The notes under the pieces: model-generated
What the model was told of the DNA's origin: nothing
The model's input: the letters and a program-made list of their open reading frames with translations, nothing else
Database searches by the model: none
In this document: positions 37,137 to 45,806 of the stretch, piece after piece
Position numbering within the stretch: the stretch's first letter is position 1
How the letters are laid out: each line of letters starts with the position of its first letter
NCBI GenBank assembly: GCA_002399235.1
Contig: DHDH01000016.1
Span: 1-64,000, forward strand
Source: Firmicutes bacterium UBA4881
GTDB lineage: Bacteria > Bacillota > DTU065
DNA length: 64,000 nt
Reading direction: 5' to 3'
Program-made: the position numbers and the translations under genes

Positions 37137-37247
37137 AAGTTCACCTCTCAAAACTAGTGTGTGCTTTTTGTCCCCAATAATACTTAGCAGCAAGGGATTA
37201 TTACTTTTAAGCTGAATGATAGATTAGAGATAAGAGGAGGGGTTGAA

Positions 37248-38573
37248 GTGGGCCAAAATAAGAAGCGCTGGTTTTATAGCTCTGGATCATTAGCTGGTAT
37301 GTTAACTGTTGCTACATTTTCTGGTTTTATCAACTTTTTCTATATCGATTATTTGAAAATTAACCCAATGCTTATTGGGTCAGCCATGCTATTATATGGA
37401 ATTTACAATGCTATTAATGATCCTCTGTTAGGACAGTTATCCGATTGGTATCGCGGTAAAAATGGGACTAGAATTCCCTTTATACGTTATGGCATGATAC
37501 CATTTGTCATTGCTTTTGCGCTTTTATGGTTACCCAAACCAGGGTGGTTTAATGGTAACGAAATAGCTTTATATATTTACTTTGTCTTGAGTATTTTACT
37601 CTTCGATGGACTCTATACTTTAGTCTTTTTGAATTGGACTGCTTTATACCCAGAACTCTATCGCACTGATGTCGAACGTAACCAAGTGTCAGCTATTCGA
37701 CAGATTTTCGGGATAGTTGGGAATATAATCGGTTTTGCTGTTCCGCCATTTTTAGCATCCTTAATTGGCTGGCAGTTAATGGGAGTTTTGTTTGCAGTCA
37801 TATCCTTGGTTTTTATCTATATTAGTATTAAAGATATTAAGGAAGAACCAAAGACTATTAAAGAAGGTCAGTCTAGCTTACCCTTTTTAAAAGCCTTAAA
37901 AGGAACATTTGCTAATAAACCGTTTGTTATCTATGTGCTAGGTTCTTTTTTTCTCCAGTTTACCTTTGTCTTTATGCAAGCTGTGATGCCTTTTTATGTT
38001 AAATATGTCTTAAAGGTTGATGGATTAGGACAGTCGTTAGTTTTAGGTACTGTCTTTATTAGTGCTCTTTTCTTTGTCTTAGGTTGGAGCAAAGTTACCA
38101 ATAAATTAGGTGCTAAGCGAACGATGCAAATATGTTTAACCTTATTTGTAGTTAGTTTAGTTCCCTATTGGCATGCCCAAGATTTTACTGCTGGATTAAT
38201 AATTGCTGCCTTAAATGGCTTAGGTCTTGCTGGTTTAATGATTCTAATTGATGTTATGCTAGCTGATGTTATCGATCTTGATGAGCTACGCACTGGTTAT
38301 AGACGAGAAGGTATGTATTTTGGCATGAATGCTCTAATCATTCGCTTAGGGATCTCACTACAGGGACCTATTTTAGGTTATATTTTAGCTACCTCAGGCT
38401 ACGTTCCTGAAGCTTTAACTCAAACAGCATCAGCTATTAATGGCTTAAAAGTAGCAATGGTTATAGTGCCTATTGTTTCCCTCTTCTTATCGTTTATTAT
38501 GTTTAGCTTTTATCCTCTCAATAAGCAAGAAGTCAGGGAGATCAAGGAGAAGTTAAAAAGTATCTCTTTTTAA
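37248..38573 (+). CDS. MFS transporter, GPH sugar:cation symporter family (MelB-like)
   Basis: A 441-residue membrane protein with about twelve hydrophobic segments. YGIYNAINDPLLGQLSDWYR is the helix II-loop signature of the glycoside-pentoside-hexuronide:cation symporters, and RTDVERNQVSAIRQIFGI and DVIDLDELRTGYRREGMYFG are further conserved blocks. It probably takes up a glycoside with Na+ or H+. GTG start behind GAGGAGGGG. A HAD hydrolase follows in the same direction. Confidence 0.88.
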   Translation: MGQNKKRWFYSSGSLAGMLTVATFSGFINFFYIDYLKINPMLIGSAMLLYGIYNAINDPLLGQLSDWYRGKNGTRIPFIRYGMIPFVIAFALLWLPKPGWFNGNEIALYIYFVLSILLFDGLYTLVFLNWTALYPELYRTDVERNQVSAIRQIFGIVGNIIGFAVPPFLASLIGWQLMGVLFAVISLVFIYISIKDIKEEPKTIKEGQSSLPFLKALKGTFANKPFVIYVLGSFFLQFTFVFMQAVMPFYVKYVLKVDGLGQSLVLGTVFISALFFVLGWSKVTNKLGAKRTMQICLTLFVVSLVPYWHAQDFTAGLIIAALNGLGLAGLMILIDVMLADVIDLDELRTGYRREGMYFGMNALIIRLGISLQGPILGYILATSGYVPEALTQTASAINGLKVAMVIVPIVSLFLSFIMFSFYPLNKQEVREIKEKLKSISF

Positions 38574-38616
38574 TCATCTGGACTTAAAGATCATATAAAG
38601 GGGGGTTTTAGCAAAC

Positions 38617-39315
38617 GTGGCATTACAAGCAATATTTTTAGATTTAGATAATACACTAATTGACTTTAGTACAGTAAGAAGGCAGGCGTATGTTGCAGCG
38701 GCTGCTGCAATCAAAACTTATTATCCTGGTTTACCTAATAAAGAATTAATCAGGGTACAAAGAGAAAAAACAGCTGAGGTCTATCGTGAGTTTATTTCCG
38801 GCGAAATAGATTATGATACCCAGTGCAGAGAACGCTTTCAGAGAGTTTTTAACCATTTTGGTATTAAAAATCCAGCCCTTATTAAGTACCTTGCCTGGTT
38901 TTTTAATAACTACCAAGAAAGAAATGTTAAGCCGTATGTATCTTCTGAGGTAACTTTGCAATTATTAGCTCGAAAATATAGACTTTTTATTATTACCAAT
39001 GGCCCATATCCACACCAAAAAAGGAAATTAAAATTAGCTAGATTAAGTCCGTTTATCGAAAAACTATATGCGCCTGGGGGTAAATACAAAGGCAAACCAG
39101 AGCCTCACTTATTTTTATCAGCCTTGAAAGAAGCAAATTTAAGGCCTAAGGAAGTTGTGCATGTAGGCGATGAGATTGCTGATATTTTAGGAGCTACCAA
39201 TTGTGGTATCAAACCAATTTGGATTAGGCCACCGAAAAACGAAGTAGGAATAAATGATATAGGCGAACTACCATTGTATTTGAAGCAAGTTAATAGCGAA
39301 AACTTAGCAATCTAA
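38617..39315 (+). CDS. HAD-superfamily hydrolase (YjjG-like)
   Basis: A 232-residue phosphatase of the haloacid dehalogenase type. Motif I is FLDLDNTLID (both aspartates), motif II IITNGP, the lysine lies in KGKPEPHLF and motif IV is VHVGDEIADILGA. The helical cap between residues 20 and 90 makes it a C1-cap enzyme, as in nucleotide or sugar-phosphate phosphatases. GTG start, with GGGGGG 11 bases upstream. Substrate unknown. Confidence 0.85.
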   Translation: MALQAIFLDLDNTLIDFSTVRRQAYVAAAAAIKTYYPGLPNKELIRVQREKTAEVYREFISGEIDYDTQCRERFQRVFNHFGIKNPALIKYLAWFFNNYQERNVKPYVSSEVTLQLLARKYRLFIITNGPYPHQKRKLKLARLSPFIEKLYAPGGKYKGKPEPHLFLSALKEANLRPKEVVHVGDEIADILGATNCGIKPIWIRPPKNEVGINDIGELPLYLKQVNSENLAI

Positions 39316-39335
39316 AGAGCAATAAACGATAAGTA

Positions 39336-39372
39336 AAAAAAGACTGGCAGACCTTAGGCCAGGTCTGCCAGT
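39336..39372 (-). terminator. Strong terminator, minus direction
   Basis: ACTGGCAGACC (39343-39353) pairs perfectly with GGTCTGCCAGT (39362-39372); on the minus strand a TCTTTTTTT run follows, so it ends a leftward transcript from the 39.4 kb region. It may also stop the HAD gene. Confidence 0.75.
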
Positions 39373-39394
39373 TTAGAGGCGTTCGCTCTAGGTC

Positions 39395-39480
39395 TTAGAG
39401 TTTAAGCCACCTCTGGTTGATCATCTCAACCACCTCCCTTGTAGGGATGATTTGGCCGTTTCCCTGTATTTAGTATAATA
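39395..39480 (-). other. Short leftward transcription unit with a nine-codon ORF
   Basis: On the minus strand: TATACT (at 39472-39477), then GGGAGGTGG, ATG (39422-39424) and the peptide MINQRWLKL before a stop at 39395-39397; the strong terminator at 39343-39372 follows. GGTTGA/TCAACC can form a small hairpin with the start codon in its loop. It resembles a type I toxin or leader-peptide module in layout only; no known peptide is recognised. The -35 box is weak. Confidence 0.4.
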
Positions 39481-39683
39481 CACAAATAGCTTCTTGAAAG
39501 ACCGTTAACAGTTCTGATTTAATTATTCCGAATTACTAGTTAGTAATCTAATAGCAAATAAACTACCAGGGCAGGACATATAAATGGTTGTGTCCAAGAC
39601 TTAATACATAATGGATTTTGAGAATAAATTAAGATACAAAAAAGCTTTTGGCTAATTATTGGGTGAAAGTGGAGAGAAAAAGA
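39481..39683. other. Intergenic stretch before the Dam gene
   Basis: AT-rich sequence. I find no convincing promoter or open frame; CAGGGCAGGACATATAA at 39571-39587 is only a weak match to ribosome-site plus spacer. Confidence 0.35.
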
Positions 39684-40517
39684 TTGGGTAAAAATAAACT
39701 AATTAAACCGGTTGTTAAGTGGGTTGGGGGGAAAAGACAAATTATCAAAAAGATAACTCCTTACATACCCCAAACTTTTTTAACTTATTACGAGCCGTTT
39801 CTCGGTGGTGGTGCCGTTTTATTTGCATTACAACCCAAAAAAGCTGTTGTCAACGATATAAACAGTGAACTAATGAATTTATATGTAGTGATCAAAGACA
39901 ATGTTGAGGATTTGATAGTAGATCTAAAAAAACATAAAAATGAAGCTGGTTATTTTTACAAAATAAGAGAGTTAGATCGGCAGAAAGATATGTATCAAAA
40001 TCTAACACCGATCCAGAAAGCATCAAGAATTATTTATTTGAATAAAACTTGTTATAATGGCTTGTTTAGAGTAAATAAGACAGGCGAGTTTAATACCCCT
40101 TTTGGTCATTATAAAAAACCTAATATTGTGAATGAGGTTACACTTAGAGCTGTTAGCGATTATTTTAATAGAGCAGAGATTGAGTTTTTCTGCGACGATT
40201 TTGCTAAGTCGCTCCAGAATGTACAAAAGGACGATTTTGTCTACTTAGATCCGCCCTATGATCCACTCTCTGATACGTCTAATTTTACTGGTTATAGTCG
40301 AGGTGGATTTGGACAAATAGAACAAATTAGACTGAAAGAACTCTGCGATCAACTAAATGAAAAGAAAGTTAAATTTCTTTTATCTAACTCCTCAACCGAT
40401 TTTATTAAAGAACTTTATCAAGATTATAGGATCGAAGTAGTTCAAGCTTCGAGACTAATCAACTCAAGAGCCGATAAAAGAGGAGAGATAAGCGAGCTTC
40501 TGATAATGAATTATTAA
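39684..40517 (+). CDS. dam: Solitary DNA adenine methylase (Dam/D12 class)
   Basis: A 277-residue N6-adenine methyltransferase of the alpha class. PVVKWVGGKRQ and YYEPFLGGGAVLFAL form the AdoMet site, and VYLDPPYDPLS is the catalytic DPPY motif; NKTCYNGLFRVN and FNTPFGHY mark the GATC-recognising Dam/M.DpnII group. TTG 39684 is chosen because GGAGAG lies seven bases upstream; the in-frame TTG 39648 has no site. No restriction gene lies beside it, so it is an orphan that may act in regulation, replication timing or phage defence. Confidence 0.88.
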   Translation: MGKNKLIKPVVKWVGGKRQIIKKITPYIPQTFLTYYEPFLGGGAVLFALQPKKAVVNDINSELMNLYVVIKDNVEDLIVDLKKHKNEAGYFYKIRELDRQKDMYQNLTPIQKASRIIYLNKTCYNGLFRVNKTGEFNTPFGHYKKPNIVNEVTLRAVSDYFNRAEIEFFCDDFAKSLQNVQKDDFVYLDPPYDPLSDTSNFTGYSRGGFGQIEQIRLKELCDQLNEKKVKFLLSNSSTDFIKELYQDYRIEVVQASRLINSRADKRGEISELLIMNY

Positions 40518-40602
40518 TAGCTAGAAGCATAATTAAAATCATTCCACTAGCAAGTTTCCGACGTCTAGATGCATAGATACTATACAACCTAAGCGTAAAT
40601 AA

Positions 40603-40628
40603 AAAGGTCCCAAGGTATTGGGACCTTT
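40603..40628 (-). terminator. Terminator of the CD3324-like gene
   Basis: Perfect 11-bp stem (40603-40613 with 40618-40628), loop GGTA; on the minus strand it lies just after the stop at 40633 and is followed by TTTTT. Confidence 0.85.
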
Positions 40629-40632
40629 AAGA

Positions 40633-40902
40633 TTATCTTTGTTTAGTATTACGAACAATTTTACGTATGCTATCGTAACTAAGATGAAATTCATCCATTA
40701 AGTCTGGAATTGATATACCTGCTCTGTACTGCCTAATAATATCATGGTTTCTTTCTTTAAGTTCGGCACGAGCTCCGTTTTTCTCACCCCAGCCTAATCG
40801 TTCTTCGTCACATTTGGGAATATATATTTCTTTACCTTGAATGTATTCTTGAACTTGCTTTAGGAGCTCAATGGGTAAAATATCTTCTGCGTTAGTATAC
40901 AT
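40633..40902 (-). CDS. CD3324 family HTH protein (Mor-like)
   Basis: An 89-residue protein that I place in the CD3324 family, small regulators related to the Mor activator helix-turn-helix. YTNAEDILPIELLKQVQEYI and GKEIYIPK are the dimerisation part, WGEKNGARAELKERN the linker, and GISIPDLMDEFHLSYDSIRKIVR the HTH. I start at 40902 because residues before YTNAEDILP are not family-like; AAAGGAG lies about 14 bases upstream, which is long. It follows a 28-codon mini-gene on the same predicted transcript. Confidence 0.8.
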   Translation of the reverse strand: MYTNAEDILPIELLKQVQEYIQGKEIYIPKCDEERLGWGEKNGARAELKERNHDIIRQYRAGISIPDLMDEFHLSYDSIRKIVRNTKQR

Positions 40903-40931
40903 AAACGGCCAACGTCTCCTTTCGTATAGAG

Positions 40932-40996
40932 GCGTTGGCTCACAAGAGAACAGCATTAAAAAGAGCTGTGACTTACACGATAGTGTGAGCCAACGC
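40932..40996. repeat. 12-bp perfect inverted repeat
   Basis: GCGTTGGCTCAC (40932-40943) and GTGAGCCAACGC (40985-40996) are 41 bases apart and overlap the end of the mini-ORF at 40973. In RNA they would form a long stem between the mini-ORF and the CD3324-like gene, so an attenuator or operator is possible. Confidence 0.6.
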
Positions 40997-41059
40997 TAAG
41001 GCAATATTTGGAATGTTAAATGAGTAGACACCAAACAAAAGATGAACTATCCCCAGCAT
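40973..41059 (-). CDS. Small hydrophobic peptide, unknown
   Basis: A 28-residue peptide (begins MLGIVHLLFGVYSF, ends ALAHTIV) with a near-perfect ribosome site AAAGGAGGTG seven bases before its ATG and a good promoter at 41124-41152. It is hydrophobic enough to sit in the membrane. The stop falls inside the inverted repeat upstream of the CD3324-like regulator. It could be a leader peptide or a membrane mini-protein; no homologue is recognised. Confidence 0.5.
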   Translation of the reverse strand: MLGIVHLLFGVYSFNIPNIALALAHTIV

Positions 41060-41123
41060 CAGCGCACACCTCCTTTCGAATATTTAAACGCTAAAGGAAA
41101 TTATTTTCTAAATTGTTATCTCA

Positions 41124-41152
41124 ATTATCCCAGAAAATTGTGTATTTAGCAA
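41124..41152 (-). promoter_or_regulatory. Promoter of the mini-ORF / CD3324-like unit
   Basis: On the minus strand TTGCTA (41147-41152), 17 bases, GATAAT (41124-41129) with an extended -10 TG. Confidence 0.7.
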
Positions 41153-41153
41153 G

Positions 41154-41185
41154 GGAAAGATAGCTCCTAAATATCTTTCCTTTTT
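41154..41185 (+). terminator. Terminator-like hairpin upstream of yyaL
   Basis: GGAAAGATA (41154-41162) pairs with TATCTTTCC (41172-41180), then TTTTT. No plus-strand gene precedes it; it may be a leader attenuator or the end of an antisense transcript. Confidence 0.5.
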
Positions 41186-41310
41186 CGTTACATTCAAGAA
41201 ATTCACAGTACTACGCGAAGGATAGCTATTACTAAGCAAAATCATTATATAAAAACACCTTAAAGGGCAAGCTAAACCGCGAGAAATTATCTAAGGGAGT
41301 GATTTATCGG

Positions 41311-43326
41311 ATGCCAGAAGATCTAAAACCTAATCGCTTGAGTAAACAAAAGTCTCCCTATCTTCTTTTACATGCCTATAACCCGATAGACTGGTATCCA
41401 TGGGGTTTGGAAGCCTTGGAAAAAGCTAAAGTTGAAGATAAACCGATCTTTCTATCGATTGGTTATTCAACCTGTCATTGGTGCCATGTTATGAACAGAG
41501 AATCTTTCCTCGATCAAGAGGTTGCCGAGATACTGAATAAGAATTATATTGCGATTAAAGTAGATAGAGAACAACATCCTGATGTAGATCAGGTATATAT
41601 GAAAGCTTGTCAAAGACTTACAGGCACTGGCGGATGGCCTTTAAATGTCTTTCTTACTCCCGACTTAAAACCTTTCTTTGCCGGTACCTATTTCCCTAAA
41701 GACAATAGTATACGCGGTGTAGGTTTGATCTATATCTTAAAACAAATTGCAAGCCATTGGCAAAATGATCGTCAAACTCTACTTGAGGGTAGTGAAATAG
41801 TTATTAAAAGTATGAGTGATACGAGAAAACCAGGATTATTTACTTATGATTTGGTTCAAAATCATATAGATAGCTTGGTAGATAGCTATGATAATCAATA
41901 TGCTGGTTTTTTACCAGCTCCGAAATTTCCCCAATTGCATACCCTACTTTTTCTTTTGAGTTATGCAACTGAGAAAAAAGATAACTCGCTATTAACGATG
42001 GCCAACAATACCTTAACTACCCTTTTAGTTAGTGGTACTTATGATAATGTCGGGGATGGGTTATTTCGTTACGCAACAGATAGGGAGTTTAGAATACCTC
42101 ATTTTGAAAAGATGCTATATGATAACGCCTTTTTGCTTTATACCTTAGCAGAGTTCTCGGCTGCTTCTAAAAATGTACTTTATGAAGAGAAAGGTTCAGC
42201 CCTCTTTAATTATTTAGAAAGCGTTTTGAAAGATAGCCAAGGTGGTTATTTTACTGCTGAAGATGCTGATTCCAAAGAGGGAGAGGGTGCTTATTATCTC
42301 TATAGTTATTCATTATTAGAAGAGATATTAACACCAAATGAGCTAGAGTTATTAGAAAAATACTACTCAGTTTCTGCTAAGGGCAATTTTAATCAATTAA
42401 ATCATCTATATCCTAAAAATAAAGAAGCGGCAGTTCAAATTAGCCAAAATAAGGACCTACGGGCTGAATTAACTCTGGTATTTAAGAAAGTTCTGAAGTT
42501 TAGACAAGAAAAACGCGAAGCACCTTTTAAAGATACTAAAATTTTAATATTTGCAAATGGCCTTTTGTTAGCGGGACTTGCTAGAGGAGCTGTTGTTTGG
42601 AATAGCCAGGAAATGCAGATGGCTGCAATTAACTTATATCGGTTTTTGGCTAAGTATGCTCTAGACTCACCATTACCAGGAGCGTTAAAAGATCAGGTTA
42701 TCTCCGTAGGACATTTAGATGACTATGCTTATCTTGCCTGGGGTTTTATTGAGTATGGTTTAGCTTTTGGAGCTAAAGATGCTCTGCAACTAGCAACTAG
42801 TTTAGTAGAGAAAACAGACTGGCTCTTCAAAGATATGGAAGGAGGAGGCTATTATTCTGTAGCTTTTGATACAATACTTCCTCATAGGCCCCAAAGTTTT
42901 TATGATGGTGCGATTCCAGAAGGAAATTCGGTGATGAGTTTAGTTCTTTATCGCCTTTGGCAGCTTACAGGCGAAGAAAAATATACACATTCTTTAGAGA
43001 ATTTGCTAAATAGGGCTGCTGGTATGTTAAAAGAAATGGGCTTAGCACCCTTTTTAGCGATGGTTGGCAATTGGTATCTTCAATCAACCTACGAGCTCGT
43101 ACTTACAGGTAGAGGTGAATCAGTAGAAAAGATAAAAAATGCGATTCAAAGTCGATATTTAGGGGGTAACCTCTTTTGGTTATTACAAGATGAAGGTGAG
43201 GTTTTAAACCTAGAAGTCGGTAAAGATAATAATAAATTAATGCTTTATCTTTGCCAAGGGAGCATATGCCAGCAAGGTTTAGAGGGTGCTGATAAGATCG
43301 TTAAAAAAGTAGAAGAGCTGCTTTAA
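41311..43326 (+). CDS. yyaL: Thioredoxin-domain protein YyaL (DUF255, SPATA20-like)
   Basis: A 671-residue cytoplasmic protein of the widely conserved YyaL/SPATA20 family. The N-terminal thioredoxin-like DUF255 domain has [24 protein letters not shown], and the active-site-like CHWCHVM (about 55-61), [12 protein letters not shown] and GTYFP. The rest is an (alpha/alpha)6 six-hairpin domain like those of glycosidases ([30 protein letters not shown]). ATG 41311 with AAGGGAGTG nine bases upstream is preferred to GTG 41299. The precise reaction is not established in the family. Confidence 0.93.
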   Translation: MPEDLKPNRLSKQKSPYLLLHAYNPIDWYPWGLEALEKAKVEDKPIFLSIGYSTCHWCHVMNRESFLDQEVAEILNKNYIAIKVDREQHPDVDQVYMKACQRLTGTGGWPLNVFLTPDLKPFFAGTYFPKDNSIRGVGLIYILKQIASHWQNDRQTLLEGSEIVIKSMSDTRKPGLFTYDLVQNHIDSLVDSYDNQYAGFLPAPKFPQLHTLLFLLSYATEKKDNSLLTMANNTLTTLLVSGTYDNVGDGLFRYATDREFRIPHFEKMLYDNAFLLYTLAEFSAASKNVLYEEKGSALFNYLESVLKDSQGGYFTAEDADSKEGEGAYYLYSYSLLEEILTPNELELLEKYYSVSAKGNFNQLNHLYPKNKEAAVQISQNKDLRAELTLVFKKVLKFRQEKREAPFKDTKILIFANGLLLAGLARGAVVWNSQEMQMAAINLYRFLAKYALDSPLPGALKDQVISVGHLDDYAYLAWGFIEYGLAFGAKDALQLATSLVEKTDWLFKDMEGGGYYSVAFDTILPHRPQSFYDGAIPEGNSVMSLVLYRLWQLTGEEKYTHSLENLLNRAAGMLKEMGLAPFLAMVGNWYLQSTYELVLTGRGESVEKIKNAIQSRYLGGNLFWLLQDEGEVLNLEVGKDNNKLMLYLCQGSICQQGLEGADKIVKKVEELL

Positions 43327-43357
43327 AAAGCAGTCCTTGGTGATATGACTAATTGTA

Positions 43358-43397
43358 AGAAATAGCATTGAGCGATGAAGTCAATGCTATTTCTTTT
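43358..43397 (+). terminator. Terminator after yyaL
   Basis: Perfect 14-bp stem (43358-43371 with 43381-43394) followed by T-run. Its core ATAGCAT resembles the hairpin at 29867. Confidence 0.85.
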
Positions 43398-43434
43398 TGC
43401 CTAATTTGCTTAAACGAATCGCAATGAATTACTA

Positions 43435-43752
43435 TTAATAAACCCCACCTGTATTAAACTTGCCCTCTCCTTTTAAATAACAATCAAAAAATTCTAGGCA
43501 GATCTTACTAATTAATTTGAGGCAGTCTTCGGTGTTAGTTGTTGGCTTCTGCTGGTTAAAGAAGCGTGTTTGTGGTGCTAAATCAGTTAGATCGAAATGC
43601 CCTATACCACTAATTTAGACATTAAATACATTTGCGTTCGAATTAGTAAGTAGGGCATAATTTTGAGCATATTGTAGCCAGTCGCCTAATTGGTCAAAAA
43701 GACGGTCTGAATAGACATTAAGTAGAGGTATGGGGTATTGCGCATCGATAAA
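43435..43752 (-). pseudogene. Decayed alpha/beta hydrolase (acetylhydrolase-like), C-terminal part
   Basis: On the minus strand an open frame of about 105 codons is interrupted by an in-frame TAA (43615-43617) and closed upstream by further stops. Before the stop it reads IPLLNVYSDRLFDQLGDWLQYA, and after it ISGIGHFDLTDLAPQT and then CLEFFDCYLKGEG. GxGHFxxTDL and the FFDxYLKG tail are those of PAF-acetylhydrolase/chlorophyllase-like hydrolases (histidine of the triad). The N-terminal half with the serine is missing, so it is a remnant. Confidence 0.7.
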
Positions 43753-43790
43753 TATACCTTATTCATTACCAAGAAATCATAAAGACGCCT

Positions 43791-43820
43791 AAAAAAAGCA
43801 AGTCGCGAGAAGCGACTTGC
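43791..43820 (-). terminator. Terminator of the ferritin-like gene
   Basis: GCAAGTCGC (43798-43806) with GCGACTTGC (43812-43820), loop GAGAA; seven T on the minus strand. Confidence 0.88.
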
Positions 43821-43837
43821 GATTGGGATTATCACCA

Positions 43838-44275
43838 TTAATTTAAGAAGAGAGTTAGACGCATTGCATGTTGGCCTTCGGCTACCGAAGTTAGATAAAA
43901 TAAATCACAAACAGGCGGCTCATGATATTCTACATAATCCATGGCATATTTACGAAAGTCACCAGACTCTGCCAAAATTCTTCTTTCGACGCCTTCCTCG
44001 AAGTCTTCGATTTGTGGTTCTACCACTACCGGTTCTGGAGGGACAGTGCCTGTCAAAAGTCGGTAAAGTATTTTGAAGTTAGACGCATGCATTGCTTCAT
44101 CACGAGCAAAACCAAGAATAATTGATCGATCTTCTTCTTCTGGGGCTAATTCTGCTAACCGGTAATAATAAAGAGAGTCGTTTGTTTCATCTGTAATATA
44201 TTCTTCTAACTTAGTAAGAAGTCCGATAGTTTCGCAACGCTCATCATGTTTTCTCATGTGTTCGTTGGTCTCCAT
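43838..44275 (-). CDS. Ferritin-like di-iron protein
   Basis: A 145-residue four-helix protein of the ferritin/rubrerythrin superfamily. Iron-ligand motifs are EETNDSLYYYRLAELA-type (seen as DETNDSLYYYRLAELAP), DEAMHASNFK (ExxH) in helix 2 and VAEGQHAMRL (ExxH) in the last helix. No rubredoxin domain is present. GAGGTG precedes the ATG. Near a DtxR-type regulator and feoAB, it probably serves iron storage or peroxide detoxification; the exact role is inferred. Confidence 0.8.
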   Translation of the reverse strand: METNEHMRKHDERCETIGLLTKLEEYITDETNDSLYYYRLAELAPEEEDRSIILGFARDEAMHASNFKILYRLLTGTVPPEPVVVEPQIEDFEEGVERRILAESGDFRKYAMDYVEYHEPPVCDLFYLTSVAEGQHAMRLTLFLN

Positions 44276-44472
44276 AAAATCACCTCGTGGTTACATACTA
44301 TGCTAAAGCCTACTGTTTTTTATAGGCCCAAAGGACTGACAAATACTAATACGTGATAGCAAATTTAAAAACTAGATAAAAGGCTTGGCAAAGTTTTTTT
44401 ATCTAATATGTCAAATATATCGATTAGTTTGTTGGTAAAAGACCTCGAGAGTGGTTTTTAGTTCCCCGCATA

Positions 44473-44501
44473 AAAAAAGAAACCGCCATGTTCGATGGCG
44501 G
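44473..44501 (-). terminator. Terminator of the exported-protein gene
   Basis: CCGCCAT (44483-44489) with ATGGCGG (44495-44501), loop GTTCG; TTTCTTTTTTT on the minus strand. Confidence 0.85.
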
Positions 44502-44537
44502 CATGAAAGTATAGTTACCCGATTAATGAGTAGTCTG

Positions 44538-44954
44538 TTAATTTTTAGCTTTCAGGTAAACCCGGTAATTGGTGTGTTTGCTATTTTTAGATTTAACTAC
44601 AATTTTATATTGACCTGCCCCTAACTTAATCTCATTTGATTTCTTTAAGTGGGGTCCATGGATTTCTTTAATTATTTGGTTAGACATATTATAGATTGTG
44701 ATGGTCACTTGTCCTTTAGGTGCTTTACCATCAGCAAAGAGAAGATAATAGCCTGGTTTATCAATTACAATATTTTTGGCAGTGGTGTAATCATTTGAGG
44801 CAAAAGTAATGGACCAATCAAGTAGATTTGCTCTCACAGTAACATGAACTTCATTTTTAGGTATAACCGTAGTTTTACTTGTGACAGTGACAAAAGATGA
44901 GCCAAAAAGAAGTGCTAATAGCAAGACTAAGACGACGGCAATATTTCCTTGCAA
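44538..44954 (-). CDS. Exported protein of unknown function
   Basis: A 138-residue protein with an N-terminal hydrophobic segment (IAVVLVLLLALLFGSSFVTV) acting as signal peptide or anchor, followed by a beta-rich domain (ANLLDWSITFASNDY, PGYYLLFADGKAPKGQVTITIYN) that could be a small Ig- or PPC-like fold. TTG at 44954 is chosen because AAGGAGG lies eight bases upstream; a longer frame to 45152 has no ribosome site. No family recognised. Confidence 0.6.
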   Translation of the reverse strand: MQGNIAVVLVLLLALLFGSSFVTVTSKTTVIPKNEVHVTVRANLLDWSITFASNDYTTAKNIVIDKPGYYLLFADGKAPKGQVTITIYNMSNQIIKEIHGPHLKKSNEIKLGAGQYKIVVKSKNSKHTNYRVYLKAKN

Positions 44955-45207
44955 CGACAAAACCTCCTTGAAAAATATTTTGGTTAGATGTTGTAAATTA
45001 AACTTTCTATATGTGGGGCCTTTATTATTAATACAAATGTTTTTTCTAGAGTTCGTGTTAAATGAACAAAGAGAAAGCTGGATTAATACGGGCACCATTT
45101 TTAGTAGTCTAACAATATTATATGTCTTTATGAATCTGGTTTGGTTACTCATAATTAAGATAACTTTATTTGCTTGATTACATATATGATAAATTGAGGT
45201 GAAAGCA

Positions 45208-45666
45208 ATGGGACGTATATTTCGAACTGTAAGAGGTTTTGAACAAATACGTTTATCAGAAGAATCGTTATCACCTAGTTTAGAAGATTATTTAGAGATG
45301 ATATTTCGCAAAACCAATTCGGAAGACGATTTACGTTTAAGTGATCTAGCTGACCAATTACATGTAAGTGCTGCTTCCGCCACAAAAAATGTTCAACGAC
45401 TAGCTAATTTAGGGTTTGTTAGTTATGAGCCATATGGCAAGATTAGGTTGACAGATTTAGGAATAAAGACTGGAGAAGTTCTTTTAACAAGACATGAGAC
45501 TTTAGAAAAGTTTTTTAAAACTTTAGGTGCAGGAGATGTAGGGTTTGAGGAAACTGAAATGATTGAACATTATTTAAGTGAAGCTACTGTAAAGAAGCTC
45601 AGAATCTTAACGGCTTTTTTGGAAAAGCAAAGCGCCGATTGGCAAAGGTTTTCCGAAAACCAGTAA
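45208..45666 (+). CDS. DtxR/MntR family metal-dependent regulator
   Basis: A 152-residue winged-helix repressor. SPSLEDYLEMIFRKT is the first helix of the family, the HTH is LSDLADQLHVSAASATKNVQRLANLGFV, and IRLTDLGIKTGEVLLTRHETLEKFF leads into the metal-binding dimerisation domain; no SH3-like third domain. Close to feoAB and a ferritin-like gene, it probably senses Fe(II) or Mn(II). The palindrome at the feoA promoter (48685-48698) is a candidate target. ATG 45208 follows GAGGTG. Confidence 0.88.
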   Translation: MGRIFRTVRGFEQIRLSEESLSPSLEDYLEMIFRKTNSEDDLRLSDLADQLHVSAASATKNVQRLANLGFVSYEPYGKIRLTDLGIKTGEVLLTRHETLEKFFKTLGAGDVGFEETEMIEHYLSEATVKKLRILTAFLEKQSADWQRFSENQ

Positions 45667-45763
45667 GGTCAGGTAGAATAACAATACGAAATCGGCGATA
45701 AGTTGCTAGTAGTATTAGACTAAGTAGAAGTTGCAGAAAATATAACTTAACAGAAAGAAAATG

Positions 45764-45772
45764 TGCTAAAAT
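45764..45772 (+). promoter_or_regulatory. Extended -10 promoter of the NimA-like gene
   Basis: TG at 45764-45765, one base, TAAAAT at 45767-45772; no clear -35 box. Confidence 0.45.
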
Positions 45773-45806
45773 AACAAGCAAAAATCGTGTTAAAGGATGT
45801 GATCAG

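Noticed and set aside
37015..37215. Hydrophobic 66-codon frame on the plus strand
   Set aside because: It has no ribosome site and begins inside the terminator region; the minus-strand frame has a good ribosome site and a terminator in the right place.
40932..40996. Inverted repeat considered as ends of a small mobile element
   Set aside because: Only 41 bases lie between the arms, no target duplication is seen, and it fits better as a regulatory stem next to the mini-ORF.
43358..43397. Hairpins at 29867 and 43358 sharing ATAGCAT as a dispersed repeat family
   Set aside because: The shared core is short and each is explained as an ordinary terminator.
44881..45177. 98-codon plus-strand frame opposite the exported-protein gene
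   Set aside because: It overlaps the minus-strand gene, lacks a ribosome site and reads as unlikely protein.
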